DNA of 64,000 nucleotides from Plutella xylostella. Its lineage: Eukaryota > Arthropoda > Insecta > Lepidoptera > Plutellidae. Where the stretch lies: positions 3,980,501 to 4,044,500 of the forward strand of contig NC_063986.1 of assembly GCF_932276165.1 (NCBI RefSeq), written 5' to 3'. Each line of letters opens with the position of its first letter. Position 1 is the first letter of the stretch. The notes beneath the pieces were generated by a model, which saw only the letters and a program-made list of their open reading frames with translations, searched no databases and had not been told where the DNA came from. Shown here piece after piece: positions 40,701-46,330 of the stretch. The translations under genes and the position numbers were made by a program.

Positions 40701-43700
40701 CAAAAATTAGCAAGGAAACTCGTTCTACAAAGTCTGCCGTGTCGTGTTGTTTATCACATTTTTCGTCATACACTCGTTCTTTGTTTTAGTAGCATTTTGT
40801 TTTGTAAATTTCATTATTATACCTAATATTTTTTGCTTTATTTTTTACACGAACAGACTTTTAAAAATGTATGTATGTACTTACCTAATTAGTAACTACA
40901 AACTATATTCGCGAGAAACAGTTAACATAATAATAATAGCTCAGTCAGTTGAAGATGGTTTAAAGACTAAAAAAGTGCCGTACGGTACGTGGTACTGGTA
41001 CGCGTCAAGTTGAAACGGTAAAACAGACGTTCAACCACCATTCATCTCTCTTGACCACGGTCAGTGACGCCGACAAACATGATTGTATTTTAATAAATCC
41101 TCTAGCTATTTACTTAACGTTGTAACCAAATAGGTTTGTTATTTACCTTTGATATTTTAGTTTAACATGGTTTTACGTAAATTTATAAACATTGCTTTAC
41201 ATCAGGACATGGTAAAAATCCATTCATTCATCAAACTTTCAGATAAATGAAAATAGTAGAATTAGTCTCAATCAAAACAGTAGAATTAATCTAAAATATC
41301 TAAATTCAAGCTAAACTATGCAGTCATAGATACCAGGGAACCAGCGGGCCTCACACAAACCAGTTGGGTGCAGTAGAGCAACAATCACTTTCATGGGCCG
41401 AGCCAAAAGGCTAAACTGGGTTACAAATATTACATAAGTGTGGCGTATGATACCAGCGTGCCGCGCCGTCGCAAAATATATGAACACTACGCAAATCAAC
41501 CCATATGCTTATAAGTGTAGGTACCTACTTACTGTATTTTAACACTAAAAATATGTTAATTAGTATGCTTCAAATCAGATAGTTTTCTTGTTTTTATACT
41601 TGATACCTATTGAAAGTTTCTGACATCAAGCACCAAATGAAACTTTGTCAAAAGGTAATTTAAGGGAGTCTGCCAAATATCAGAATTCCAGGATTTGAAG
41701 AAAACTGGCATACTGTGATCATTTTTATTTACGAGATTAGTTAGTAATTGTAGTTGAAGGCCTGTACAATTATTATTGATATTCTGTAAGATATGAATCT
41801 TTATTTTCATCATAATCAGACTGTAATCATCCACGGCTGGACATAGGCCATGAATCTGCACCCAACTTGGACTTTTATAGCAATGACCTCAATGTTTTAC
41901 TGAGCTGAAATATGTTAATACCTTAACACTTACTTTGTTGCATAATTTATAGAAGACATTGCAGTCTTTAGATGTTGAGTTATTATTTCATATTAATAAT
42001 TTGATATAACAACAACTAACATCAATAATATTGATACAAGTGTTAAATATATTGTATAAAATTTGAACTATCACTTAAAAGTGTATGCTTACATTAATTT
42101 ATTGTCCTCTGGGTTTTAATACATATTTTATAATTCATGTTATATAACACCTGTTCCCTTGCAAAATTAAGGGAAAGAGTATAAAGTGGTTAGGAAAATG
42201 AATTTGTATAATACATAGAAGCTCAGCCAACTGAGTAAAAACCCTGTTAAGATAGATCTCCGGCTAATAATGCTAGTTAAAAATATATGTTTTTTTTTTT
42301 CATATTTTGTTTGCCAACATGCAATCGGTTTAATAACCATAAGCAGTTCATTTCGTGGTTTATGATTGGTTGGCTTTGCAGGCATACCCTCCCATTGTCA
42401 GTTTGCCTTCTAATGTATTATTGGTCTATGTTATCCCAGATATTTTTCCTTTTTAGTCTTCTGGTGGGTACATTACTGGTAAGGTCAGTGGTCAGTTTAT
42501 TTGGGTGATTTACAATCCTGTCTTGGTAGCAGTGGCGGCTGCACCTTAAGTGCGCCCGTGCAACGCACTACCATTTAAAAACCTTCTAAATATGTACCTT
42601 CCTTCTTCCTATACCATACTAGACTAGGTAGGTACTAGGTACGTCTAAAGAAAACTTCACAAAAATATAACAACCGTAATACCTACCCTAAACAGAAATT
42701 ACATAAATCATTCGAACGTTACGAGTTAAATTAAACCGAGCTGGCCTATTTTGATTTCTACTGCGAAAGACTTAGATCTTATTTTTGCTTGAACAAAAAC
42801 TGCCTCGTGCGCTCGGATTGTCGCACGGAGCGAGCTCCTACACATAGTATGAAACAGGATGGAAATCGCCCGGCGCGTGAGACGGAAGATGCTCAGTACA
42901 AACTGTATGCAGTTCTAGGATAAATTCGTGCGCCGCACGCGACCGGAAATTGCCGAAATCATACGAATGACGCCACGGGAGGCGCGGGCGGCGGCCTTGA
43001 CCGGTGGCGTGACCTACGAACGATGCACTTGTCATGTCATGTCATTGTCGCAGTTTCACCTTTCGCGCGCGAATACGTAATTAATTTGTTACTCTAATTA
43101 CTTATTAACTAAGAAAGTAGGAAATATTTCGTGAGTGTGTGTTAATGGGTATGTGTATGTGAGTGAAAATGAGTGCAAAATACAATATGGACTTCATAAA
43201 AAGCAATAGGACATTTCAAAATAGACTGGACATTAAATCTGCTGGGCCGCCTCGGCCTTTTCTCATCTTAAAATAGGAGTGCAAAACAAAAAATAAAACT
43301 TATACCTGAATTTTCAAAAGTGAAATGTACAATAAAAACAAATGGTTATGTGGATGTGAGAGACTAAATGCTTTATTTTGCTTTCCGTGTGTTGTTTTCG
43401 TCAAAAAAGGAACGCAGAATGGATTTAAAATATAAATAAGGTAAAATATATTTTTTTTACTTCTAATTGTAATAGGTAATCTATTTTTCTTCCAAAATTT
43501 ACTAAACCCATAAAGTGCACCACCGGGTATCTGAGGCACCAGCCGCCACTGCTTGGTAGGTTCTTGTAAGTTTTGCAACCTCCTCTCTCACGGTAGGCAT
43601 TTTCAAATATTCATGCACCTCATCCATTCTGGTGAACCAGGGTGCATTTACTATGGCTTTGAGTACTCCATTTTGAAATCTTTGTAAGATATATTTAAAA

Positions 43701-45095
43701 AATTAGTAAATATTTGTTTGGCTTGCTGTTCCCCACAGTTGAATACCGTAGGTCCACACCGGTTTGAGGACTGTTTTGTAAATCAATAATTTATTTTCCT
43801 CAATAATTTAGTGATCGGTATCTCTGATTTAGCTCGTCTCTTTTCTTCTGTATATGGCATTTCCAAGTTTGTTTCTTGTCTAAAATATATGTTTAATACA
43901 TTTTGACATATTTTTTTGTTTGTCACATAAAATATCAAGAAGATTTTTGCAAGTCAGGTTGCTGCGAGTATTTCAACAAAATACAGTTTATAAATTATAT
44001 TTGTAATTTTCCCACATGCTAAGAGGGTGAACAATGAAATTGATGAATCATAATCAGACAATTCCATTAAGTTAAAGCTGGATCCACACATCACTTAAGT
44101 GCCAATTTCTCCATAGTCGGTAAGAGCATAACCAGGTAGTGGTTGACTTTTGACACATCTATCATGAATTTTAAATGGAGATGATGTTTAATTTATAAAT
44201 CAATCCCTGTCTGTTAAATAACCGACTATGGAGAAATTGGTACTTAGCCTACAGTCAGCTTCTTTGGCCACTGCGCTATTGACAGATATACAAGGGGAGG
44301 TAAAAGACAAAGAAAACACCACCAGTACATGGCAATTGCACAGTATTGTTGTTTTTTGCTTCACAATGAGGTGAATACTTATAATATTCCATTATGCATG
44401 TCATTTAAATGTAATTAAATAAATCTTTAACATTAATGAATTAGAAATATACCAAAATAAATATAATACTGATTTTTATTCACTGTAATATTAAAAACTA
44501 TTCAGTATAAAACAATCCAAATACCATTGTTTTATATTCATACTTGGCAGTCATGTTTCAATACTAAATGTTTAGCAAAGGTTGTTAGGTATGGTAGGTG
44601 TAACCCTTATAGTTTTATTTTCATTTTAAACTATTTAAATTTTCTTAGATAACACCTTATTTGGCAGCAACAATACAACTCAGTAAAATATAAGCATCTG
44701 CTATTGAAAATATTGTTACTAATGTGATGCCAGAAATCTGTAAACAAGATAAAATTCAGAGACTTTTGACTTCATTATAATACAATGAGTTTGAATATCT
44801 GAATGTTATCTTATCAGAGTGAGATTATAGTTTCGAAGTAAGGAAATGGGTGAATGGGTTTAATGGTATTTACCTACTTGTAGCATAATGTTTGTATGCA
44901 CAGTGTGGTTGGTGATTAGTTGATTACACTATGTTTGTGTACTGTACAAAGTAGATGTGTGGTGGTACCTGTATGTGCGAGCCTCCTGCCCACCAGGGGG
45001 CTGTCGAGCAGCAGGCGGCGCAGCGACCAGCGGCCCAGCACGCCGCCGCCCCAGCCGCAGCCGCCGCCACCGCCGCCGCCGCTGCCTCGTCGCAT
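4487..45095 (-). CDS. RNF19: RNF19-type RBR E3 ubiquitin ligase (10-exon gene)
   Basis: Exons on the minus strand: 45095-44969, 23767-23667, 11372-11192, 9786-9672, 8553-8366, 7599-7455, 7081-6847, 5848-5641, 5210-5090, 4742-4559 (or to 4487). All junctions are GT-AG and every phase matches, giving 534 residues to the first stop. Order: basic Gly-rich N-terminus; RING1 from ECPLC at about residue 81; IBR with WCPAPDC and GCASCPKLSC; RING2 starting CPRC, with the expected RBR thioester cysteine in GSCNHM (about C259); then GCTFWGKKPWSRKKK and two membrane segments around LPALLVALPLW and GIGVPILLFYVYGVVP. This order and wording are diagnostic of RNF19A/B (Dorfin), which are membrane-bound ubiquitin ligases. 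RBR ligases receive ubiquitin on the RING2 cysteine before transfer. The model is shorter than the vertebrate proteins, mainly at the C-terminus. RING1 to the second membrane segment is near certain. Exons 1-2 rest on splice phase and position only, and the C-terminus is ambiguous. Confidence 0.9.
4745..4875 (+). repeat. Dispersed retroposon-tail fragment
   Basis: The sequence 'gagctaactgccaacctcca' followed by 'gtagtggagaag' is shared with 11,575-11,690 and 15,040-15,240. It looks like the 3' end of a non-LTR element. It lies just inside the intron before the last RNF19 exon. Confidence 0.5.
4902..5015. mobile_element. Near-perfect hairpin repeat (foldback-type MITE)
   Basis: The unit agacgatgcgatggtaaa(a/g)c plus 'agg(g)atcacaaagtgtaatcc' occurs at 4902. 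Its first part recurs directly at 4949, and its full complement ends at 5015. The whole 114 bp can fold on itself. It lies in the RNF19 intron between exons 9 and 10. Confidence 0.75.
5090..5210 (-). CDS. RNF19: RNF19 exon 9
   Basis: Acceptor cattcctcag, donor gtatat, 121 nt, phase 1 in and 2 out. It encodes GDASLSAGSVSVAEARGSLG..., a Ser/Ala/Gly-rich segment that matches in character the SVGGLTGSLSASG and ALAGASITGSLSG stretches after the membrane segments of vertebrate RNF19A. Confidence 0.8.
5475..5570. repeat. Imperfect inverted repeat in RNF19 intron
   Basis: gatccgccgtattac near 5490 is inverted as gtaatatacggcggat near 5538, flanked by further GC-rich 'atccggct' motifs in both orientations. 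It probably derives from a small TIR element. I see no target duplication. Confidence 0.45.
5641..5848 (-). CDS. RNF19: RNF19 exon 8 (second membrane segment)
   Basis: Acceptor ctccacag, donor gtgagg, 208 nt, phase 0 in and 1 out. It encodes LIVSPLVAGLAVGIGVPILL followed by FYVYGVVPVSLCRAGGCGGG. This is nearly the vertebrate RNF19A second membrane segment and the following SLCRSGGCG. The exon ends RRQEPSIG, matching ARHNPSIG. Confidence 0.93.
6063..6655. repeat. Tandem segmental duplication inside RNF19 intron
   Basis: A block with 'ctagccaataaagcgctcta' and 'taaaagcgcacgagcgcaaa', and later 'cacgtgttat..gacgccg', occurs at about 6063-6190, 6239-6460 and 6656-6800. In the last two copies it is followed by 'actatccatcgcga(t/c)ctcg' and then by exon 7 sequence. 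The second block therefore carries a truncated exon 7 copy (6513-6653) and the third block the real exon. Confidence 0.8.
6513..6653 (-). pseudogene. Truncated, still-open copy of RNF19 exon 7
   Basis: This minus-strand segment repeats the 3' part of exon 7: LLVALPLWAGRRAPRRLRGE followed by ...AAVAAAVTAA, with a good donor gtgagt. The upstream part (GCTFWGKK...) is missing. An AG at 6655/6654 (ttctag) would open a 141-nt exon in phase 0 on both sides, 47 codons without a stop, ready to be a cassette between exons 7 and 8. The pyrimidine tract before that AG is poor. It is either a decaying fragment or a new alternative exon adding a hydrophobic segment. Confidence 0.6.
6847..7081 (-). CDS. 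RNF19: RNF19 exon 7 (first membrane segment)
   Basis: Acceptor ctcttccag, donor gtaagt, 235 nt, phase 2 in and 0 out. It begins SPSGCTFWGKKPWSRKKKLL and continues WQLGTLAGAPLGIAVVAGVA, LPALLVALPLWAGRRAHRR. Identity with vertebrate RNF19 is very high across GCTFWGKKPWSRKKK. Confidence 0.95.
7455..7599 (-). CDS. RNF19: RNF19 exon 6 (RING2 / Rcat)
   Basis: Acceptor gttttcaag, donor gtcagt, 145 nt, phase 1 in and 2 out. It encodes GDVKPCPRCSVLIVKVEDGS followed by CNHMVCCVCGAEFCWLCMKE. The cysteine in SCNHM is the expected thioester-forming residue, and the zinc ligands CPRC, CCVC and FCWLC are all present. Confidence 0.96.
7709..7849. mobile_element. 141-bp MITE with TTA target duplication
   Basis: A stem of about 60 bp: 'ctgtttcacaatgtctggtt' on the left and its complement on the right, continuing through 'ggataaaatacatgctgtca'. 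The flanks are TTA at 7706-7708 and 7850-7852. There is no coding capacity, and it lies in the RNF19 intron between exons 5 and 6. Confidence 0.88.
7995..8110 (+). repeat. LINE 3'-tail fragment
   Basis: The sequence 'ggttgtctggaagagatcgc' then '..agcgataagaccgcc' is the same tail as at 33,523 (attached to a LINE coding end) and 56,970, with a reversed copy at 31,500. It ends in 'aataaagag'. Confidence 0.7.
8366..8553 (-). CDS. RNF19: RNF19 exon 5 (IBR)
   Basis: Acceptor catccgcag, donor gtgagt, 188 nt, phase 2 in and 1 out. It encodes SFAVVATGCASCPKLSCLAP followed by GCGGAFCYHCKAAWHPTQTC. It matches the RNF19 in-between-RING domain with all cysteine and histidine ligands, then a linker rich in Arg, Glu and Asp. 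Confidence 0.95.
8770..8837. repeat. Short inverted repeat
   Basis: tatagggattgcaatc and gattgcaatccctata flank about 38 bp. 'aataatataatgga(c/t)agagt' also occurs directly at about 8,135 and 8,711. Together these suggest a degraded small repeat in the RNF19 intron. Confidence 0.5.
8840..9608. other. RNF19 intron 4, no feature recognised
   Basis: AT-rich intron sequence with one 61-codon plus-strand open frame that matches nothing I know. No repeat boundary was seen. Confidence 0.3.
9609..9667. repeat. Three 19-bp direct repeats beside an RNF19 donor
   Basis: Three consecutive units of about 19 bp share 'ggcggtat(g/t)c'. They end four bases before the exon 4 donor sequence. Confidence 0.55.
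9672..9786 (-). CDS. RNF19: RNF19 exon 4
   Basis: Acceptor tcccgcag, donor gtcagt, 115 nt, phase 1 in and 2 out. It encodes DVKRIVDNQVLYEKYEEFSV then RRALAADPDTRWCPAPDC, the RING1-IBR linker and first IBR ligands of RNF19 (vertebrate MEKYEEFMLRR and ADPDCRWCPAPDC). Confidence 0.95.
10088..10268. repeat. Nested inverted repeats around a common moth repeat
   Basis: 'gaagtcaataatcgtccact' with 'gctggaa' is inverted 20 bp later. 'gacttcatcgagagtgtttt' is inverted at 10,243-10,268. The block includes 'tcatcagccaataatcgccc' followed by 'actgctgg', close to the 'cactgctggacataggcc' family common in moth genomes (another copy at 41,815). It is probably a rearranged dispersed repeat. Confidence 0.6.
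10290..11185. other. RNF19 intron 3, mostly unannotated
   Basis: The plus strand has a 103-codon open frame at 10,272-10,583 with no recognisable domain and AT-rich codons. I treat it as chance. A weak 'atcatcagcctgtaatcg' repeat fragment lies near 10,995. Confidence 0.3.
11192..11372 (-). CDS. RNF19: RNF19 exon 3 (RING1)
   Basis: Acceptor ctcttccag, donor gtaatg, 181 nt, phase 0 in and 1 out. It encodes PGTLECPLCLAPLPASSLER, then LAWCEHRCCSPCLRQYLAIE and ...NCAVCHEHMHPD. CPLC, CEHRCCSPC and CAVC are RING1 ligands in the RNF19 arrangement (vertebrate ECPLC...CVDCLRQYL). Confidence 0.95.
11575..11690 (+). repeat. Dispersed retroposon-tail fragment
   Basis: 'agaacagctgttgcgcttgg' then 'cg.agaatagagaggtgcaa' is shared with 15,060-15,110 and ends in 'gaaggagaaggagg'. 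It resembles the 3' end of a non-LTR element. Confidence 0.6.
11700..15039. other. RNF19 intron 2, no feature recognised
   Basis: AT-rich sequence with scattered short open frames of 60-80 codons that match no family. I could not delimit any transposon. Confidence 0.3.
15040..15240 (+). repeat. Retroposon tail interrupted by a second retroposon
   Basis: The outer repeat is the family at 11,575: 'agaacagctgttgcgcttgg' on the left, 'ggtagtggagaggaactt' and 'aaagaagaag' on the right. It is split by the 61-bp insertion at 15,113-15,173. Confidence 0.7.
15113..15173 (+). mobile_element. 61-bp mini-retroposon with 12-bp target duplication
   Basis: The insert runs from acccttccttcattg to gtgccccagcagtggggacg and tgatgggtcgtgatg. 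It is flanked by ATGCAGAGCTGA at 15,101-15,112 and again at 15,174-15,185. An exact target duplication with a 'tgatg' 3' end indicates target-primed reverse transcription. Only the tail of the parent element is present. Confidence 0.85.
15884..16819. mobile_element. Foldback transposon with tandem-repeat arms
   Basis: This 936-bp element is almost wholly palindromic: left arm about 15,884-16,273, loop of about 95 bp, right arm about 16,370-16,819. The ends are GAGCTCCGAATCG and its exact complement. The target duplication GTAACTTGG (9 bp) is at 15,875-15,883 and 16,820-16,828. The outer arms are tandem 63-bp units ('ttctccgatagcacggttcg' type; starts 15,912, 15,975, 16,038, 16,101), four on the left including a partial and five on the right. 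The inner arms are about 120 bp of unique inverted sequence. Because 63 is a multiple of 3, the units keep long frames open on both strands; these are not taken as genes. Architecture and the 9-bp duplication match foldback elements known from Drosophila FB. Confidence 0.93.
16829..17480 (-). pseudogene. Decayed non-LTR retrotransposon, RT C-terminal end
   Basis: On the minus strand, split among frames with several stops, one reads KLQVFINRCPRRNSKIFWPE, IKRRK, and RQALEWDPQGKRKQGRSK. These match the C-terminal part of moth RTE-like reverse transcriptases (KLQVFINRCLRRI, ALEWNPQGKRKRGRP). It lies just right of the foldback element. Confidence 0.65.
17640..17780 (-). repeat. Dispersed repeat fragment
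   Basis: On the minus strand, 'gagagccaggtgcaggtact' and 'tacagacccacagagaatag' is shared with 35,815-35,860 and 52,825-52,855. It is an interspersed repeat of unknown class. Confidence 0.5.
17860..18174 (-). pseudogene. Transposase N-terminal fragment (pipsqueak-like HTH)
   Basis: This 104-codon minus-strand frame starts near the right end of the 3.3-kb TIR element and reads inward. NVYTPKQMGDAIMDVKDG followed by HALWRHKHVPPTSI fits the layout of psq/CENP-B-type helix-turn-helix domains of pogo-like transposases (Y-T-x-x-x-M-x-x-A-I-x-x-V ... K-H-x-V-P-x-T-T-L). No DDE catalytic domain is recognisable further left. The match is to the pattern, so the family is an inference. Confidence 0.5.
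18690..20095. other. RNF19 intron 1, no feature recognised
   Basis: AT-rich sequence with no delimited repeat and no credible coding frame. Confidence 0.3.
20096..20364 (+). repeat. Retroposon end with (ATTC)n microsatellite
   Basis: A moderately GC-rich stretch ends in 'gaaataaaaatatattcatt' followed by about 19 uninterrupted ATTC units to 20,364. The polyadenylation-like motif directly before the microsatellite suggests the tail of a CR1- or RTE-type element. Confidence 0.6.
20370..22860. other. RNF19 intron 1, no feature recognised
   Basis: AT-rich, with only short unrelated open frames. Confidence 0.3.
22875..23237 (-). other. Unassigned 120-codon open frame
   Basis: It starts MQAKRPADDIHATRPRKMAF and is richer in GC than its surroundings. 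I recognise no domain. It has no neighbouring splice-linked exon, though it lies about 400 bp from RNF19 exon 2. It could be a captured repeat fragment or a chance frame. Coding status is unsupported. Confidence 0.2.
23667..23767 (-). CDS. RNF19: RNF19 exon 2 (probable)
   Basis: Acceptor ttgtttgttccag, donor gtaacc, 101 nt, phase 1 in and 0 out. It encodes LEQGEARDRQVKLTAVEAPR followed by QHTSAEYYEDYEE. GC and codon use match the other RNF19 exons, and both phases fit exons 1 and 3. There is no domain here. The N-terminus of RNF19 is not conserved enough for me to confirm it by sequence. Confidence 0.7.
23770..25255. other. RNF19 intron 1, no feature recognised
   Basis: AT-rich with no identifiable element. 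A short frame at 24,082-24,312 (minus) has no known match. Confidence 0.3.
25260..25400 (-). mobile_element. Degenerate tRNA-derived SINE
   Basis: Minus strand: box B-like ggttcgactcc (25,333-25,343), then 'gaccgggtcagatatttgtt', shared with the full-length SINE at 53,369. The box A region carries a short insertion. No target duplication was seen. Confidence 0.65.
26595..27399. mobile_element. 805-bp TIR element with TA duplication
   Basis: The ends are GTCCAGTCAA and TTGACTGGAC, flanked by TA (26,593-26,594; 27,400-27,401). The arms match for about 190 bp, for example 'tgaggtgtagagtgcgtgaa', 'gattccttcagaaa' and 'acataccaaaagtcctgact', including a poly-G stretch on the left and poly-C on the right. 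No transposase remains. A 59-bp retroposon has inserted into the left arm. Confidence 0.88.
26787..26845 (+). mobile_element. 59-bp mini-retroposon with 12-bp target duplication
   Basis: The insert reads tggaggaaggagacccatgc, ctcagcagtggggacg, taatgggtcgtgatgactcgatg. It is flanked by ATCTCGAAAACG at 26,775-26,786 and 26,846-26,857. The right arm of the host TIR element (near 27,215) shows the uninterrupted target as its complement, confirming the empty site. Confidence 0.88.
27410..31425. other. RNF19 intron 1, no feature recognised
   Basis: Four kilobases of AT-rich sequence with scattered frames under about 100 codons and no domain. I see no delimited repeats. Confidence 0.3.
31430..31560 (-). 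repeat. LINE 3'-tail fragment, reversed
   Basis: 'aaaggcggtcttatcacgcg' then 'atctctgccgaacaacc' is the complement of the tail seen at 7,995, 33,523 and 56,970. Confidence 0.65.
32985..33655 (+). mobile_element. 5'-truncated LINE: RT C-terminus plus tail
   Basis: The frame reads EYRTKLKWLPIRLRRNAHIL, NPSTPAYLKERF, and FTVTAIRLWNSLPLEIR, ending KEYYLSII-stop at 33,340. This is the usual C-terminal end of CR1/jockey-like insect reverse transcriptases. The 3' UTR carries 'gttgcctggaagagatcgct' and 'agcgataaggccgcc', then 'caataaag' and a (TATTG)n tail at about 33,628-33,648. Upstream RT sequence is missing. Confidence 0.8.
33660..34820. other. RNF19 intron 1, no feature recognised
   Basis: AT-rich, with no supported feature. 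Confidence 0.3.
34825..34925 (+). repeat. Dispersed repeat head (ctagctgttcgcttcgcc)
   Basis: 'actagctgttcgcttcgcct', then 'gggaattccgggataaaaag' and 'tatcctatgttctttcccag', matches by memory a very common lepidopteran dispersed repeat. Its usual tail is present separately at 38,900-39,030. Confidence 0.55.
35440..35645 (+). other. Coding-like GC patch of unknown origin
   Basis: A frame through here reads ETAEDIEQM, stop, then QRGEPDPVPVPPPRQAPVPL and LHQERAEAAEQEHAKS-stop. The composition is unlike the surrounding AT-rich DNA, so it could be a remnant of a retrocopy or transposase. No family was recognised. Confidence 0.25.
35690..35860 (+). mobile_element. Truncated tRNA-derived SINE
   Basis: Box B-like agttcgaatcc at 35,701-35,711 is followed by 'gacatgtaccaatgtgttct' and 'gaatgaaacctgcatacct', the body of a common moth SINE. 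The box A half is missing. The 17,640 repeat family abuts its 3' side. Confidence 0.65.
36115..36162. repeat. Perfect AT-rich hairpin
   Basis: cgataatattaataaa and tttattaatattatcg are separated by about 9 bp. Confidence 0.6.
37193..38097. mobile_element. 905-bp TIR element with TA duplication
   Basis: The ends are TGAGTGGATGAATATCAAAC and then TGCCATATGTC, with an exact inverted copy at 38,067-38,097 and TA flanks. 'gacttat(a/g)g(c/t)(a/t)gttt' is repeated near the left end (37,391-37,470). A 35-codon minus-strand frame near 37,780-37,660 begins MNKNVEEIVIVDPHKDRKRN and is very basic. It may be a vestigial first exon of a transposase. Otherwise the element is non-coding. Confidence 0.82.
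38246..38420 (+). repeat. Direct repeat of about 46 bp, 120 bp apart
   Basis: 'tttttagtattatgaaatac' then 'tcggaataatcattgt' near 38,260 recurs near 38,380 with a few changes, indicating a local tandem duplication. Confidence 0.6.
38840..39035 (+). repeat. Dispersed repeat tail (ttcagtagttttggcgtgaa)
   Basis: 'aaatccgttcagtagttttg', 'gcgtgaaagagtaacagaca' and 'ttataatattagttaggat' form the characteristic 3' half of the dispersed family whose head is at 34,825. Confidence 0.6.
39446..39704. mobile_element. MITE of about 260 bp
   Basis: 'ccaagtctgctaaagaatgg' with 'cggc' on the left is inverted as 'gccgccattcattagcagac' with 'ttg' on the right. The arms continue with divergence through 'tgtgtcg' and 'acagat'. 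The ends are cagggcc and ggcccag. Confidence 0.72.
40066..40124. repeat. Short inverted repeat
   Basis: gatgtgatgattcaac at about 40,066 is inverted as gaatcatcacatc at about 40,111, with an AT-rich loop. Confidence 0.5.
40130..42320. other. RNF19 intron 1, little recognised
   Basis: AT-rich. A fragment of the 'ccacggctggacataggcca' dispersed family lies at about 41,813-41,855. No coding frame is supported. Confidence 0.3.
42330..42521 (-). pseudogene. Jockey-type LINE, 3' coding end (distal part)
   Basis: Minus strand, immediately beyond the hAT insertion: HPNKLTTDLTSNVPTRRLKR-like sequence followed by KNIWD. Jockey-clade reverse transcriptases end with HPNxLA...RTRRLKR. Confidence 0.65.
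42530..43551. mobile_element. 1.02-kb non-autonomous hAT-like element
   Basis: Perfect terminal repeats CAGTGGCGGCTG and CAGCCGCCACTG are flanked by an exact 8-bp duplication CTTGGTAG (42,522-42,529; 43,552-43,559). CAGTG-type ends and 8-bp duplications are hAT traits. The interior has a GC-rich stretch (42,800-43,075) and AT-rich sequence. I see no transposase. It sits inside a jockey-like LINE, so the LINE was there first. Confidence 0.9.
43560..43870 (-). pseudogene. Jockey-type LINE, RT thumb region (proximal part)
   Basis: Minus strand: NKLLIYKTVLKPVWTYGIQL then WGTASQTN, later FQNGVLKAIVNAPWFTRMDE and VHEYLKMPTVREEVAKLTRT. These are hallmark blocks of jockey-clade reverse transcriptases (WTYGIQLWG; NAPWYVR; PTVREE). 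An in-frame stop and frame breaks mark it as dead. It continues after the hAT insertion. Confidence 0.85.
44098..44243. mobile_element. 146-bp MITE with TTA duplication
   Basis: The ends are AGTGCCAATTTCTCCATAGT then CGGT, and the complement of AGTACCAATTTCTCCATAGT. The flanks are TTA at 44,095-44,097 and 44,244-44,246. Confidence 0.87.
44250..44968. other. RNF19 intron 1, 5' end
   Basis: AT-rich sequence just downstream of the exon 1 donor. Nothing was recognised. Confidence 0.3.
44969..45095 (-). CDS. RNF19: RNF19 exon 1 (probable start codon)
   Basis: The ATG at 45,095 opens MRRGSGGGGGGGCGWGGGVL, then GRWSLRRLLLDSPLVGRRLAHT, and ends at donor gtacca, phase 1. The phase fits exon 2 exactly. 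The upstream 350 bp is GC-rich and CpG-rich, as at a promoter. The poly-Gly is encoded by a (GGC)n run. Assignment to RNF19 across a 21.2-kb intron is an inference from strand, phase and lack of any other partner. Confidence 0.65.
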
Positions 45096-45500
45096 CTTCA
45101 ATAACACTCACTCACAGCAACACCACTGACCTATCAACTGTTCATTAGTTCATTACACACTCAACTGTCCTTAAACACACGCTGCACTACCGTTAGGAAA
45201 CATCGAGACGGCAGGTCCGACTGGTTCGCTTTGCACAACTGTCTGTTGAGTAATAGTGGAGGCGCAACGCATCGGCGAGAGAAAGTGCCGATAACTCCGC
45301 GGATCGTACGTGCCCGCGGCCCGAGCCCCGTTCTCTGATGCAGACTTTTGGTGGGGAAGATCTTATTGAGCATCCATTGTGTTGATGCTGAGCTGAGTAA
45401 TGGTAACTTTCTGTGTCGATCACTAAACACTCGTCTAGCGACTGGCAGAAGTTATTCTGGGCCAATTATTTCACTTCTCCAGCTGCAGATTTCCTCAATA
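45096..45500 (-). promoter_or_regulatory. Probable RNF19 5' UTR and promoter region
   Basis: CpG-rich sequence (for example 'cgcaacgcatcggcgagaga', 'ccgcggatcgtacgtgcccg') directly upstream of the exon 1 ATG, in otherwise AT-rich DNA. No TATA box is obvious, so the start site is not located. Confidence 0.45.
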
Positions 45501-46070
45501 AAGTGCCGTTTAAAAAATAAAATATAAACTGGAAACTGGAACTCCACCAAAAACCCAACACGCAAGCCAAAAAAACGAAACCAACAGAATGAAATGAAAT
45601 TGAAAAGAGCGAGATGGACCGCAGCGATCGTCCGCCACTTCAACGTCAACAGTGTCAAATAGATTTTGATAAAATTAATCTGTGTGAAATGAAATTAGGT
45701 GGTCAGTCCTTCTTCTGAGTGTTAGCAGCCTTCCCGACTTTCGTGGACCACGCAATAAAATAGCAAAACAAGGTCAATAGGCCAACAAAACGTTAATTTA
45801 TTACTTCTTTGGGGCCAACAAATCTCTCTTTTGTGTCAGCTGTTCAAAGAGACCGTTATTATTCTGATGTGTAGAAATGAAACACAGATAACACAGACAG
45901 ATCAATGTATTTGACACTGACACATATACGGACACGGGGCAAGGTTGCCGACATAGAAGTTTTCCCTCAAATAAAGGGTAGACAGGTTGATATTGGTGAA
46001 ATGTACTGTTAGGTACTAAACTAGAGCTAAATTAAAGCCTTTTTTTAACTTTAGTTATTATGGTAGTTAT
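45501..46070. other. RNF19 5' flank, no feature recognised
   Basis: Mixed-composition intergenic sequence with no recognised element. Confidence 0.3.
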
Positions 46071-46074
46071 AGTG

Positions 46075-46330
46075 TCCCACTGCCACTGCTGGGCAAAGGT
46101 TGAGTCCACAAAACATATCCCGGTTCTGTCCTACGTCCATCCACCCCGGCAATAATTTGTCAAGGTTAACCCGCCATCTCCGCCTTGGCCTGCCCCTACT
46201 CCAGACACCGTCAATTGGTACCTAGTTATTGGCGGCCTTCACACATCTTTGAGGGACCAGGGTGCGATGTGACTGGCCGGGACAAATTCAGGTTGGCGGT
46301 CTGTGCACCCAGCGGGCGTCAGCGATGCCA
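46075..46330 (-). repeat. LINE 3'-end fragment
   Basis: Minus strand: 'aaggcggagatggcgggtta', 'ggggtggatggacgtaggac', 'tttgcccagcagtggcagtg'. It resembles the C-terminal coding end and tail of moth LINEs (W-R-x-x-L-D-x-L-L-P-G-W ... F-A-Q-Q-W), with frameshifts. Confidence 0.5.

Noticed and set aside
44920..45148. Plus-strand Pro/Arg-rich frames
   Set aside because: Antisense of the (GGC)n poly-glycine run in RNF19 exon 1.
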